DNA from: Euryodendron excelsum
Lineage: Eukaryota > Streptophyta > Magnoliopsida > Ericales > Pentaphylacaceae
NCBI GenBank assembly: GCA_033060915.1
Contig: CM065396.1
Location: 717,001-781,000, forward strand
Reading direction: 5' to 3'
DNA: 64,000 bases
The notes below the pieces were generated by a model that had not been told where the DNA came from, did not search any database, and saw only the letters and a list, made by a program, of their open reading frames with translations. Shown here one piece after another: positions 47,859 to 60,245 of the stretch. Numbering within the stretch: position 1 is the first letter of the stretch; the number at the start of each line of letters is the position of its first letter. Made by a program: the position numbers and the translations under genes.

Positions 47859-49888
47859 TGTCGAGCCCCGATTTTTTGAACTTGAGGAAAATACACATAA
47901 GTAGAAAAAATACAGTACTCTCTCGTTAGAACTCATCCTTCTAGAAGGACGAGTGCAACTAGGTTTGAATTGAAAATTGATTTGATTAAGGGCTTTTGAA
48001 AAAGGGTTTTAGAGTCACCACCTAACTTGATTAAAGTGAGTTAGGTCACCTAAAACTAAGTATAATCCGAAGACCACACTTAGGGTTTTTGAAAAGATTT
48101 AGAAAACTTCCTCAAGAGAGAGTTCTTTAGAAACAGGTTGTTTGGCAACATTTGGAAATATTTAAATTATTTTTAAAAATAACTCTATTTTGGTCTTTGA
48201 AAACAATGATTCTAGGTTAGAAAGTTGGTTACGTGTAGGGAAGACGCACTAAGCCATCACCCTACCCCGCCCTTGCTGTACCCATATGTCTATTCACCCT
48301 AGGTTCACTCATTCGGAATCTTCGATTAAGAAATGTCCAAAACTATCCACTTTAGAAAAGAACTTTTAGAAAGGAGTTGATATGATGCATGATATGCAAG
48401 TGCAAGAATTTGATTTGATTTTGAAAATAGATTTGAAAAGAAGTTGATTTGATCTTGGAAATAGATTTGAAAGAAAGACTTGATTCGAAATTTGAAAGAA
48501 TGTTTTAGAAATTGGAATTGGAGATTATGAAGAATATATTTTAGGATTCGAAATTTGAATAAGGTTATGGAATTGGAAGTTTGAAAAATGTTGTGACAAC
48601 ACCCATAAGGGTTGCCTACGAATCTCTTTTTAGGAATCAGGTCAGCCGTAGTTCAGACCAGAGTCCGATTAAAAATAGATACTTTGAGGTTTTTGAAAAG
48701 TTTGATTTGAAAAGATTTTATTAGAAAAGAGTTTTATTCGAAAAAGAGATTTTGATTTGAAAAGAGTTTGATTTGAAAAGAGTTTGATTTGAAAAAGAGA
48801 TTTGATTTGAAAAGGAGTTTGATTTGAACTTTGAATAGAAGATTTGAAATTGAGTTTTGATTTGAAATTGATCCTAGACTTAGGATTAGACTTGAAAAAG
48901 GGGTTTTGATCTTTGAAAGAAAACTTGGACTAGATTTGGAAAGGAAGAGTTGAGTTTTAAAAACATTTTAAAGTTTGAAATTAGAAAACCATCTTGGTTT
49001 AAAAAAGAGTTTTAGAAAAGAGTTGAAATTTCCTAACTTTAGGGTTAGGGTTGAACTATGGTTTAGGTATCCTAGGGTTGAAGCAAACTAAGATTGGAAC
49101 ATTTAGTTGAATTAGAAAGGTTTGATTTAGACTTGAAAAGTTTAATTTTAGAAAGTTGGATTTATGAAAGGTTCAAATTAGGAAATATTCAAATTAGGAA
49201 AGTCAGATTTGAAAAGAAATTGATTTGATTTAAAAACACTTGATTTGGAATGGTTTGGAAAGTTAGGGTTTAGGAAAGATTGGACTTTGGAAAGTTTCAA
49301 AATAAGAAAGTTCCATTTTAGGAAAGTGTCAAATTAGGAAAGTTTCATTTTAAGAAAGTTTCATTTTAGGAAAGTCTTGAATTTAGAAAGATTCGGAATT
49401 TGGAAAGTTAGAAATATAGAAAGATTAGAACTAGGAAATGTTTGAATTAGGAAAGATTTGAATCATATTTCTTAAAGTTGAAGATTTGATTTTATTTCCA
49501 GAAAGAGATGATTTGATTTGATTTAGTTTTCTAATTTGAAATATTGGATTTGGCATGGAATTGGAAAGGTTGAGTTTTGGAAATCTAGAATTTGGAAACC
49601 TATGATTTTTGTAGAAAAAAAAAAAAAGAAAACCTAAGATTTGGTGTAAAAAATAGTTTTTTGAAAACTTTGATTTGAAGCAAAAGTGGAAGTCATGTTT
49701 TTGGGAAGGAAAATTAGGGTTTCCTAACCATGGGATATAGGGCTTGACTTAGACTCTAAGAAAAAGAGTTTTTGGAAAGTAGACCTTTTGAAGAGAGTTT
49801 CTAGTAAGAAGACTTGATGATAGTTTTTAGAAAATGAATTTTCGAAGAGAACTTTTGGAAAGGAGTTTGAAAAGAGCTTTTGGGAAAA

Positions 49889-49891
49889 TAG
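49889..49891. repeat. Target duplication TAG of the MITE, left copy
   Basis: The same TAG follows the element at 50265-50267. The matching empty sites at about 4527 and 54275 read AAAAATAGATTTTT with a single TAG. Confidence 0.85.
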
Positions 49892-50264
49892 GGGCCTGTT
49901 TGGTTGTGGTTTCAGTTTCAGTTTTCTGTTTTTATTTTCTGAAATTCGATGAAACCGTGTTTGGCAGATTGGTTCCGAAAACTGTTTCCATCGAAACCAC
50001 GTTTGGTAAATTGGTTTCAAAACTTGTTTTCGGAAAATTTTTCAGAAAACAGCCCAGTTTCAGGAACCATTAAAAAGATGTTTTCTAAGTTTCCGAAACT
50101 ATTTTTATACGAAAATGAGAACGATTTGAAAACGATAGTGTTTTCGATGGTCTCATTTTTTTATTTCCGAGAATAAGAAAAACGAGTTGTTCTTAAATTT
50201 TTTGGTTCCGAGAACATGAAAAATGAAAACGGAACCGGAACCGGAACCGATTCCAAACAGGGCC
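49892..50264. mobile_element. 373-bp MITE with GGGCCTGTTTGG termini
   Basis: The ends GGGCCTGTTTGG and CCAAACAGGGCC are inverted with one mismatch. The interior is rich in GTTTC/GAAAC and includes a GGAACCGGAACC run near the right end. It has no coding capacity. A 3-bp duplication and GGGCC-GTTTGG termini fit PIF/Harbinger (Tourist-like) MITEs, although TAG rather than TTA or TAA was duplicated. Comparison with related LTRs confirms the insertion edges. Confidence 0.82.
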
Positions 50265-52245
50265 TAGATTTTTTAAAGGAGTTTTAAGGAAGGAATTTTT
50301 TAGACAGTGGATTTTCGGGAAGAACTTTTAAAATTATTTTGAAAAGCAATTTTGAAAGAGGTTTGAATATGGACTTTTTAAAAACCTTTTGAATGTCTCA
50401 CTTTCCTAAAACGATTCTAACCATGGCAAGATTAGAACCATTCTAAGTTAGTGCTTTTGAGTAAATCATCCTAAGATTGTAGTTTTCAAATCTTAACCAT
50501 GGGATGGCTAGAATCATCCTAAGATTGTAGTTTTGATGAAAAACAAGTTAGGATTTACACTCAAAATATGGACGTTGATGGTCACAATGAATATAACACC
50601 TTCCAAAAGTAACCCTAACCATGAATTGGCCAGAATCACTCTAGGCATGTGATTTTGAAAACAATTTTGAGTAAATGAATGAATATGATATGCACAATGC
50701 AAGTAGGGTCATGAACATATAAGGTTAGCTTCATCACATAATCAAGGGGGCTGAATTCACAAGGTCTAAAGTTGAATTAGAAGAAAACCCCCAACATGGT
50801 GACTTTCAAAACTTTTTGTTACACATGAATTGGGAATTCCCTTGTTCCAACCATGCACGAAAGTGGGGGAGAAGATAGGGGATTAAATAGAATAAAACCC
50901 AAGTGGGTTAGCAGGAAGAAGAGAGAGGGGGGAGTACTTAAACATAAAAAACAACCTACCTTGTATTCTTCTTCTTTGCTTGATCCTTGAAAGCTTCAAA
51001 ATTGCAATAGTTTGAGTCTTCAATGGAGGCTTTGGAGGCTTGTATATGAATGTATGAAGTGTATAGAGGTGTTAGGGTTAAGTGTATGGAGGCTAGGGTT
51101 TGAAGAAGCCTAAGAGAGCCAGGGTTTGAAGAGAGTTTGAGGTCTATTTATAGAGAGACAGAGTTTCTGGACTTAGATTACTGACTTCTTTAACACAGGG
51201 GGAGGCTCTGTATTTATAAACAAAAGATTAACCTAGCGCCTATTGTAGTGGCGCCAGGGTAATTTTTCCACCTTGTGGCGCCAGGCCAAATTTCGGCTAG
51301 TAGTGGCACCAGCCACTTGAGAAATGTTTTAGGTCAGTAAGCAACGTATCTTTTAACCCTTAATACGCAAGGCAAAAGATTTGGGCACCCTGTGTTAGTG
51401 ACTACCATGCAATTTTTTGCTTGGCTTTACTAAGAGTGACTCCAGTAGGTCCGGGAATACTCTGAAAGGCCGAGAATGGTCCGAAAGGCTGGAAATAGAT
51501 AAAAACCCTTGAAATAGTGTTCCAGGGGTAACAAACTTGAAAAACAATATCAGGATGGTTGATCGAGCTATTAGGGGCAAAATGGTCAACTAGACCAAAA
51601 AACCATCGGATGGACTCAGAATGACTCATGAAAGGACTTGAAGGTTGGAAACACTATCTAGTGTGTTCCAATGGATTTTCAGTTTGACACCAAGAGCCGG
51701 TGTGACTGGAAAAGGCGACTGGCCCACTAGGGGCAAAACGATCATTTTGCACTGGGTTTACCGAAATAGCCTTAAAATGATCTGAAAAAGTATTGGAAGG
51801 TTGAGAATACTATTAGAAACATTATTGGGAGGTTACTGGTTTGATACCTAGAGCCGGTGTGGTTCCCTGAGGCATTCAGATGCATAGGGGCAAAATGGTT
51901 GTTTTGACTGGATGGTCCTAGAATTGGTCCAGAACCGATTAGAAGGCATTTGAACATGCCGAATTTTCTTTGGGACGATCTTGGAAGGGTGGACTTATCG
52001 CTCTAAAGACTTGGATATACTTTCTTGACAAGCATGCCAGAAAGGCCCAAGGGGCAGTTTGGTTATTTTTCACCAGAGTGGGCTAGCAGGCACTGGTGTC
52101 GACTTGGGTTTTGAGTGTTTTCATCACTCTAACAATTTCTAATGAGTTAGTTTCCAAAGGTATCTCGTCCTTTGGTAAACATGTCACAGCCAAGAGGCGA
52201 GTTCGGTCCAGTGACATAAGGGTTTTGTTGGCAATTCCCAATGTG

Positions 52246-52250
52246 AACCT
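52246..52250 (-). repeat. Target duplication AACCT, left of the nested LTR
   Basis: The right partner is GACCT at 58569-58573 (one mismatch). The unbroken sequence elsewhere reads TGTTAACCTGTTT or TATCGACCTATTT. Confidence 0.75.
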
Positions 52251-54139
52251 TATCATACCCAGATTTTTCGCACTCAAGGAAAATACACAAAAGTGGAAAA
52301 AACACGGTACTCTCTCATTTGAACTCATCCTCCTAAAAGAATGAGCATGACTAGGCTTGAATTGAAGATTGATTTGAATTAAGGGCTTTTGAAAAAGGTT
52401 TGAAGTTGCCACCTGACTTGATTAAGGTGAGTTAGATCACCTAAAACTAAGCACAATATGAAGATTACTCTTAGCATTTTTGAAAAGGTTTTGAGACAAA
52501 AAAAACTTACTCAAGAAAGGTTTTTCAAGAAAATAGGTTGTTTGGCAAACTTTGAAAATATTTAAACCCTTCTTAAAAATAACTCCATTTTTGGTCTTTG
52601 AAAATAGTGATTCTGGGTTCGGAGGTTGGTTACGTGTAGGGATGACGCACTAAGCCATCACCCTACCTCGCCCTTGCAGTACCTACATGTCTATTCACCC
52701 TAGGTTTACTCATTCAGAATATTTGATTGATAAATGTTCAAAACTATCCATTTTAAAAAAGAATTTTAAAAAGATTTTTGATATAATGCATGATATACAA
52801 GTGCAAGAATTTGATTTTATTTTGAAAGCAGATTTGAAAAGACTTGATTTGATTTTGAAAATAGATTTGCAAAAATAGACTCTATTTTTGAAATAAGGTT
52901 TTTAGAAATTGGAATTGAAGATTTGAAAATAGATTTTAGAATTAGAAACTTGAAATAGATCATGGAATTGAAAATTTGGAAAAAGGTTATGGAATTGGAA
53001 ACTTAAGAAAAGTTATGACCGCACCCATGAGGGTTGTCTATGTATCCCTTTTTGAGAATCGGGTCAATTATAGTTCGGATAAGAGTCCAAATGAAAATAG
53101 ACATTTTGAGGTTTTTAAAAAATTTGATTTGAAAAGATTTGATTCAAAAAGAGTTTGATCTGAAAAGGAGTTTGATTTAAACTTTGAATAAAAGACTTGA
53201 AATTGAACTTGGAATTGACTTTGATTTGAAATAGAACTTAAGGATTTGAAACATATTTTGATATGAAAAAATTGAACTTAGATTGATTTGGAAAGCTTGA
53301 GGTTTTGAAAACATTTTGATTGAGGTTGAATTTGGAAAACTATCTTGGTTTAGAAAAAAGTTTTAGAAAAAAGTTGAAGCTTCCTAACTTAGAATTAGGG
53401 TTAAACTAAGGTTTATGTATCCTAGGGTTTAAGTAACCTAAGATTGGAAGATGTAATTGAATTGGAAAGGATTTGATTTAGATTGAAAAAGTTTGATTTT
53501 TGAAAGTTGGATTTAGGAAAGGTTCGAATTAGGTAATGTCCGAATTAGGAAAGTTGGATTTAAGGAAGATTTGAAAAGAGATTTGATTTGGTTTGAAAAC
53601 ATTTGACTTGCAATGATTTGAAAATTAGGGTTTAGGAAATATTGGACTTTGGAAAGTTTTAAAATAAGAAAGTTCCATTTTAGAAAAGTCTCATTTTTAA
53701 AAAGTTTTGAATTTATAAATATTTCAATTTAAGAAAGTTTTGAATTTAGAAAAATCTCAACTTTGGAAATATTTGAAATTTGGAATGTTTTGAAAAGTAG
53801 AAAGGTTGGAATTAGGAAATGTTTGAATTAAGAAAGATTTGATCTCTATTTTCTAAAGTTGATGATTTGATTTGGTTTCTAAAATTGGAAGATTTGGTCT
53901 AGTTTCCTAAACGGAAAGATTTGTTTTAGTTTCCTAATTTGAAATGTTAGATTTGGCATGGAATTAAAAAGGTTAAATTTTGGAAATCTAGGACTTTGGA
54001 AACCTATGATTTTATGTATGGAAAAAGAGATTTTGGAAATCTAGGATTTAATGCAACATATAGTTTTGATTTTTGGAAAGAGAATTAAGGTTTCCTAACC
54101 ATGAGATCTAGGGCTTGACTTAGACTCCATGAAAAAGAG

Positions 54140-54156
54140 TTTTTTTTTTTTTTTTT
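54140..54156. repeat. Poly-T run
   Basis: Uninterrupted T tract in the nested minus-strand LTR, absent from the matching place in related copies. Probable replication slippage. Confidence 0.9.
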
Positions 54157-56705
54157 AGGAAGGAGATTTTTTGAAGAAATTTCTAAGAAGGAAACTTAAA
54201 GATAGTTTTTAGAAAATGAATTTTTTGAAGAGAACTTTTGGAAAGGAGTTTGAAAAGAGCTTTTTGGAAAAATAGATTTTTAAAGGGAATTTTTAGAAAG
54301 GAATTTTTAGAAAGTGAATTTTTGAAGAGAGCTTTTAGAAAGTATTTTGAAAAGCAATTTTGAAAGGGGTTTGAATATATACTTTTTGAAAACCTTTTGA
54401 ATGTCTCACTTTCCTAAATGATTCTAACCATGAAGAGATTAGAACCATTCTAAATTAGTGGTTTTGAAAATAACATGGAATTAAAATATGGACTAATTTG
54501 ATCACATTTAATATCACACTTTCCTAAAACAACCCTAACCATGGGATGGCTAGAATCATCTTAAGATTGTGAGTTTTGATGAAAAATAAGTTAGGGTTTA
54601 CACCCAAACCATGGACTTTGATGATCACAATGAATATAACACTTTCTTAAAGTAACCCTAACCATGGATTGGTTAGAATTACTCTAGAAGCATGATTTTG
54701 AATGCAAGTTTGAAAGATGATTTTGATGCAAACTTTGAAAACAACTTTGAGTGGATTAATGAACATGATATGCACAATGCAAGTAGGGTTGTGAACATAC
54801 AAGGTTGGCTTCACCACATAATCAAGGAGGCCGAATCCACATGGTCTAAGGTTGAATTAAAAGAAAGCCTCCGACACGGTGACTTTCAACCATCCATCCT
54901 ACACATGAATCGGGAATTCCCTTGTTTCAAGCGTGCAAGAAAGGGGAAAAGAAGATAGGGGATTAAAATAGAAGAAAATCCAAGTGAGTTAGGAGGAAGA
55001 AGAGAGAAGGGGCGAGTACGTAAACATAAAAGAATGCCTACCTTGTCTTCTTCTTGTTAGCTTATCTTGCTTGATTTGCTTGATCTTTGAGAGCTTCCAA
55101 GTTGCAGTACCTTGAGTCTTCAATGGAGGCTTTGAGGTTTGTATATGAGTGTATAGGGTGTATATAGGCTAGGGTTAGAGTGTATAGAGGCTAGAGTTTG
55201 AAGAGGCCTAAGAGAGCTAGGGTTTAGAGAAAGCTCGAGGTCTATATCTAGATAGACAGAGTTTCTAAACTTAGATTGCTGACCCTTTCACGTAGGGAAA
55301 GGCTATGTATTTGTACATAGAAGATTGACCTAGCACCTATTGCAATGGAGCTAGGGCAATTTTTCCACTGGCAGCCAAATTTTGGCTTGGCGCCACTGCT
55401 AGTGGTGCCAGCCACTTAAGAAATATTTGGGTAGGTAAGCAACATATCTTTCAACCCTTAATACGCAAGGCAAAAGATTGGGGCACCTATATTAGTGACT
55501 ACCATGCAATTTTTGGTTTGGTTTCACTAGGAGTGACTCCAGAAGGTTGGGGAATCTTTTGAAAGGCCGGGAATGGTTCGAAAGGCCAAAAATGGATAGA
55601 AACCCTTGAAATAGTGTTACAGGGGTAACGGACTTGAAAAACAATGTCAGGTTGGTCGACCAAGCTATTAGCGGCAAAACAGTCAACTAAACTGAAAAAC
55701 CAGTAGAATGGACTCGGAATGACTCATGAGAGGACTTGAAGGATCAAAACACAATCTAGAATGTTCCAAAGGAGTGCTGGTTGGATACCTAGAGCCGGTG
55801 GAGTTGGAAAAGGAAACCGGCCACCAGGGGCAAAACAATCATTTTATAGACAGCTTGCTAGAATTGACTCGGAATGATCCGAAAAAGTATTGGAAGGTTG
55901 GGAATACTATTAGAAGCATTCTTGGGAGGTTACCAATTTGATACCTAGAGCCGATATGGTTCCTGGAGCCGCTCGGACGCCTAGGGGCAAAATGGTCCTT
56001 TTGACTAGATGGTCTTAAAATTGGTCCAAAACCGACTGGAAGACATTTGAACATGCCGGATCGTCTTTGGGATGATCTTGGAAATGTGGACTTGCCACTC
56101 TGAGGACTTAGATACTTTCTTGAGAAGCGTGCCGAAAAAGACTGAAGGGGCAATTTGGTCATTTTCATTAGAGTGGGCTAACAGGCACTGGTGTTGACCT
56201 GGGTTTTGAGTGTTTCCATCACTCTGATGATCTGTGATGAGTTGGTTTCCAAAAGTATCTCATTCTTTGGTAAACGTGTCATGGCCAAGAGGCAAATTCA
56301 GTCCTGTGACATAAGAGTTTCGTTGGCAATTCCTAATGTTAACCTGTTTACGAGTATTTTCGCCACTCTAATAGTTGCGATGTTTGCGAGTGTTTCCGCC
56401 ACTCTGACGGTGTGCGTTCATTTCAGAGACTGCCTAATCTCAGGAAGCTACTAAGTGGACTTATCGTCTAAAGAATTAACTTTTTCAAAAGATGTGCCGA
56501 ATAACAGACATCTTCATGGCAGGCTAGCAGGCGCCAAAGGTGGACTGTTCTACCATCTCGGGGACTTGAGTTTCGTCCCGGTCGATGGGTATGTAGGGAC
56601 TTATTGTTCTGCAGAGTTTTTTCAAAAAACGTGCCGAATTGGATGGTCTTATCGCCCGAGGGATCAACTTTCTTGAAATTGAATTTGAGATTAAAACGGG
56701 GAGTT

Positions 56706-56710
56706 ACCGT
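56706..56710. repeat. Target duplication ACCGT, left of the solo copia LTR
   Basis: Repeated exactly at 58377-58381. Confidence 0.93.
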
Positions 56711-58376
56711 TGTTGGCCCAAATGGTAACCCAAGAGGGGGGTGAATTAGGTTTTTCAAAAATTAATATCAATTAAGACTAATTAAAAATTAATCTAATCA
56801 ATAGAATAGTAATCAAGACATATAAAATGCAATATAATTAAAAGGAAAATGAAAATAGTGTAAGAGAAGGCACACCAAGAATTACCGAAGTTCAACCACA
56901 ATTCATGGTCTATGTCCTCACCCCAAGATCCCCTTAAAATCTTCTTCCACTATGCAATCTCCAATTACAAAGTAGGTGCTGATTTACCAAGTGCTCAGCT
57001 CACTTTTACATAAGAACTTTTTCACAAGTTCTTCTAGCTACCAAGTGATTTTGTCCAAGATCCACTCCAACTTACAAGAGTTTTTATTCTACAAGAGAAC
57101 TCTCAAACTCTCTCTTACAAGTGTATAAATGTTATACAAACGAAATACAAACTCTCTATTAAGAGTGGATAGGAAAATAAAAGCTCACTTAATGCCAAAA
57201 TCAAGACAAAAGGAATATTTAGATTTTCTCAGCTTGATCAGTTGGTGGTTTTTATTTTTCTTGTCTCTTTTGTTTACAAATGTTGTTGGAAGCTTGTATA
57301 TAAACCCTTGTATCGATTTTTTCCGTTGGAGGTTGTTGGGGCTCATTTAATGCAAGTCTAGTCCGTTATAACATTAGAAAAACTAGCTGTTATTTTTCAA
57401 GTGTCGACACTTGGTCTTATATGTCGACACATCTGGCTTGTATTTTCTAGATGTTGTCCACTATCTTCATGTGTCGACACACCAATTCCATTTGTCGACA
57501 CTTGATTATGCTGTCTTTAGATTTTTGGCTTCTATCTTTATGTGTCGACACATTGCCTAGAAATCGTCATTTATTTTTCCAATGATCAAGTTCAGTTTCA
57601 GCAATACTATAAGATCTTCAAGGAGTCTTCTCTTTGGAGTATGATGATAAATCAAAGTCTTCAATTTATCAAAGTTGTCTTTTATTCAATTTGGATTGAA
57701 TCTATCATTTGATAATTATATTTTCTCAGTTTCCAAACAGCCAGAACTTCATTCCATTAATGCCGATCTCTTCTTCTTCATTTCCGAGCTCTCTCTTTCT
57801 GCTGCTAATCCCTTTTTCATTCATGTAGAGCTTCATATTCATGATGTTTCATTGTCGAGCTCTTTCTTTCTACTACTAATCACTTTTTTCTTCTTTAAGA
57901 TCACTTCAATGAGTCTTTTATAGGCTTGATAAAGTCTACTCTTGAACACCTTCAATATCTTCGAATACATGCCTTCTTCGTTGACTCTTCATATCCAAGA
58001 TGAAATCTTCACTTGGATTCTTTGTAGAGATTATACAATTAAGATGAATTTTGTTTTCAAACACCTTCAATCTCTTCAAGATCAAGCTATCTTCAATTTG
58101 TCTTAGCACACTTGAGGAAGTCTTCTTTTGAACACATTCATTCTCTTCGAATGCAAATCATTTGTTTGAAGTTGGAGTTGGTGTCATTGCTCTGTTTGGC
58201 GCATTGTTTAAACTTAGCTTGTTGTGCGTCCACTTTGATATGTATTTGATTTTAAGTCAAGCTTTATGTCTAAATTATAATATTTATTAATCTATACACT
58301 ACGTAAATGTATTAGTCAAATAACACAAGGTTTAGTTATCATCAAAATGAACATGGGAATCAACCTTGAGTTAACA
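56711..58376 (-). mobile_element. Solo copia LTR (1666 bp)
   Basis: Same family as 15078-16833 and 29467-31243. It starts TGTTAACTCAAGG (58376) and ends GGGCCAACA (56711), with a perfect ACCGT duplication. Palindrome cores lie at 57402, 57422, 57472, 57493 and 57543, with the same 20-21 and 70-71 bp spacing. It is inserted in the nested minus-strand Tat LTR. Confidence 0.94.
57402..57550 (-). promoter_or_regulatory. TGTCGACA palindrome cluster in solo copia LTR
   Basis: Five cores, all exact TGTCGACA, in the pair pattern of the other LTRs. They remain intact although flanking bases differ. Confidence 0.8.
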
Positions 58377-58568
58377 ACCGTCTCTAGGAAGATGTGCCAA
58401 CTAGAATTGGACCGATCAATGCTGCAAGGGTATTTTGGTCATTTTGCCTCTATTGGGCCTGGCGGGCCTGCAAAGCAATTGATTTTGACTTGAATGTGTC
58501 TGTGTCAATTTGAATATGAGGCTGGACGGACTGGAGGTTGCTGAGCAAGAAAAAATGGGGTGCTTGTA

Positions 58569-58717
58569 GACCTGTTTGCGAGTGTTTTTGTCACTTTGAC
58601 AGTTCACGGTCATTCCAGAGACTGCCTGATCTCGAAAAGTTGCAATGTGAACTTATCGTATGAGGAATCAACTTTGTTGAAAGACGTGTCGAATAATGGA
58701 CATTCTTCATTGGCGAG
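58569..58717 (-). mobile_element. Outer minus-strand Tat LTR, continued
   Basis: GACCTGTTTGCGAG resumes the outer LTR broken at 52250. It is then cut by solo LTR D at 58717. Confidence 0.8.
58713..58717. repeat. Target duplication GCGAG, left of solo LTR D
   Basis: Repeated exactly at 63622-63626. Confidence 0.93.
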
Positions 58718-58954
58718 TGTAAGCACCCCATTTTTTACCGCTCGGCAGTCTACACTCCGTCCAGACTTGTTTTCAAGTCATTATGGACATATTCCAATCA
58801 AAACCAATCCTCTAGTTCCAAATTCCGTCTTTCCATCGCTTTGCGGGCCTGTCAGGCCCAAATAGAGGCAAAATGACCAAAATGCCCTTAGGGGCATTGT
58901 CCTTTCTTATTCCAATTCCAATCCCTCTCTCGAGACAGTTTATTCCTCAAGACG

Positions 58955-59130
58955 GTCCGAGTAGCAAAACCACTCACAAAACCGTTAGAGTAGCAGAAAT
59001 ACTTACAGAGCCATTAGAGTAGCGGAAATACTCACAAAACCGTTAGAGTAGCGGAAATACTCACAAATCATCAACTCCGTCCGAGTAGCGGAAATACTCA
59101 CACCGTTAGAGTGGCGGAAACACTCAAAAC
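58955..59130 (+). repeat. 29-bp tandem repeats, solo LTR D
   Basis: About five units of the GTTAGAGTAGCGGAAATACT type. Shorter than the field in LTR B. Confidence 0.85.
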
Positions 59131-59915
59131 CTATGTCAACACCAGTGGCTGTTAGCCCACGTTGGTGGGAAAGGACCAAACTACCCTTAGGACCTTTTCC
59201 GAAACCTCCCGGTACAAAATGACCGTTTTGCCCCTGGAGGGCCGATCTCCTTCTTCGACCACACCGGCTCTGGGTATCAAGCCGGTAATGTCCCGAGAAT
59301 ACTTTTTATAGTATTCTCGACCTTCCTTTACCTTTCCGGACCATTCCGAGTCAGTTTCGGCAAACCCGATACAAAATGATCGTTTTGCCCCTAGTGGGCC
59401 GGTCTCCTTTTCCGACCACGCCGGCTTTGGGAATCAAACCGGCAACCTCTGGGAACATTCTGAATAATGTTTTCAGATCCCAAGTCTTTTTTCGGGACAG
59501 TCCGAGTCTGTCCCGGCAGTTTCGCAGTCCGATTGACCATTTTGCCCCTAAGGGCCCTGTCAACCTTTCCGACACATCTTATCCTCACTTTTCAAGTCAA
59601 ATACCTCCAAGACACTATTTTAAGTGTTCTTGCTCCTTTCCGGCCTTCCGGGTCACTCCCGGCTCCTTCCAATCATTCCCGGACTTTCCGGAGTCACTCC
59701 TAGTGAAGCCAGGCTAAAGTTTACATGGTAGTCACTAGTACAGGCGCCCAAATCTAGTCAAAGATACGTTGCTTGCCGACCTTAAATCTTTCCTAATTGG
59801 CTGGTGCCACTAGTAGTGGTGCCAAGCCAAAAAATGGCCTGGTGCCACTCCTAGTGGCGCCAGTGTAAATTTTGCCCTGGCGCCACTGCAACAGGCGCCA
59901 GGCTTGTCCAACTTC

Positions 59916-59923
59916 TATAAATA
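59916..59923 (+). promoter_or_regulatory. TATA box of solo LTR D
   Basis: TATAAATA followed by CAGAGCCTC. Confidence 0.8.
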
Positions 59924-60236
59924 CAGAGCCTCGATCAACGTGAAAGGGGTCTGCAAACTTAACCTAAGAATCCTATATTTCGATATACAGAGCTCGAGCA
60001 TCTCTTAAACCCTAGCCTCCCTAGGTTTTCCAAACCCTAGCCACTATACACAAACCCTAGCCTCCTATACACTCATACACTCCCCCATACACTCATACAC
60101 TAGCCTTCAACCACCCTTCGAAGGCTTGAAGAGCTGCCATCTAAAGCTTGAAGACAACCCTTGAAGACTGAAGAAGAAGATCAAGATGAAGACCGAAGAC
60201 CGAAGACAAGCAAGGCGCGCAAATTAAAGAAGATAC

Positions 60237-60245
60237 AAGGTAGGC
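60237..60245 (+). promoter_or_regulatory. Conserved splice-donor-like site, solo LTR D
   Basis: AAG/GTAGGC with GT at 60240-60241, 324 nt after TATA, the same distance as in copy A. Confidence 0.45.

Larger units (their letters stand above)
47859..52250 (-). mobile_element. Minus-strand Tat LTR, outer copy, 3' portion
   Basis: The LTR end, minus strand, is GGGGCTCGACA at 47859. No primer site precedes it, so this is the outer edge of a 3' LTR or of a solo LTR. Conserved blocks at 48240-48300 and 48600-48680, G-poor tract (48400-49900), TATA-type TATAAATA at 51211-51218, and donor-like AAGGTAGGT-type site at about 50963-50972. A MITE lies at 49892-50264. At 52250 a second LTR is inserted. The remainder of this LTR is 58569-58717 and 63622-64000, and its start is expected about 12 bp after the window end. 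Confidence 0.85.
52251..58568 (-). mobile_element. Minus-strand Tat solo LTR nested in the outer LTR
   Basis: The left edge TATCATACCCAG matches the family end TGTCGTGCCCAG with three G-to-A changes. The right edge GGGGTGCTTGTA matches GGGGTGCTTACA. It has no internal region. Without the copia LTR at 56711-58376 and its 5-bp duplication it is about 4.65 kb. Its TATA box has decayed (TATTTGTA at about 55308) while a donor-like AAGGTAGGC is kept (about 55038-55046). Confidence 0.85.
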
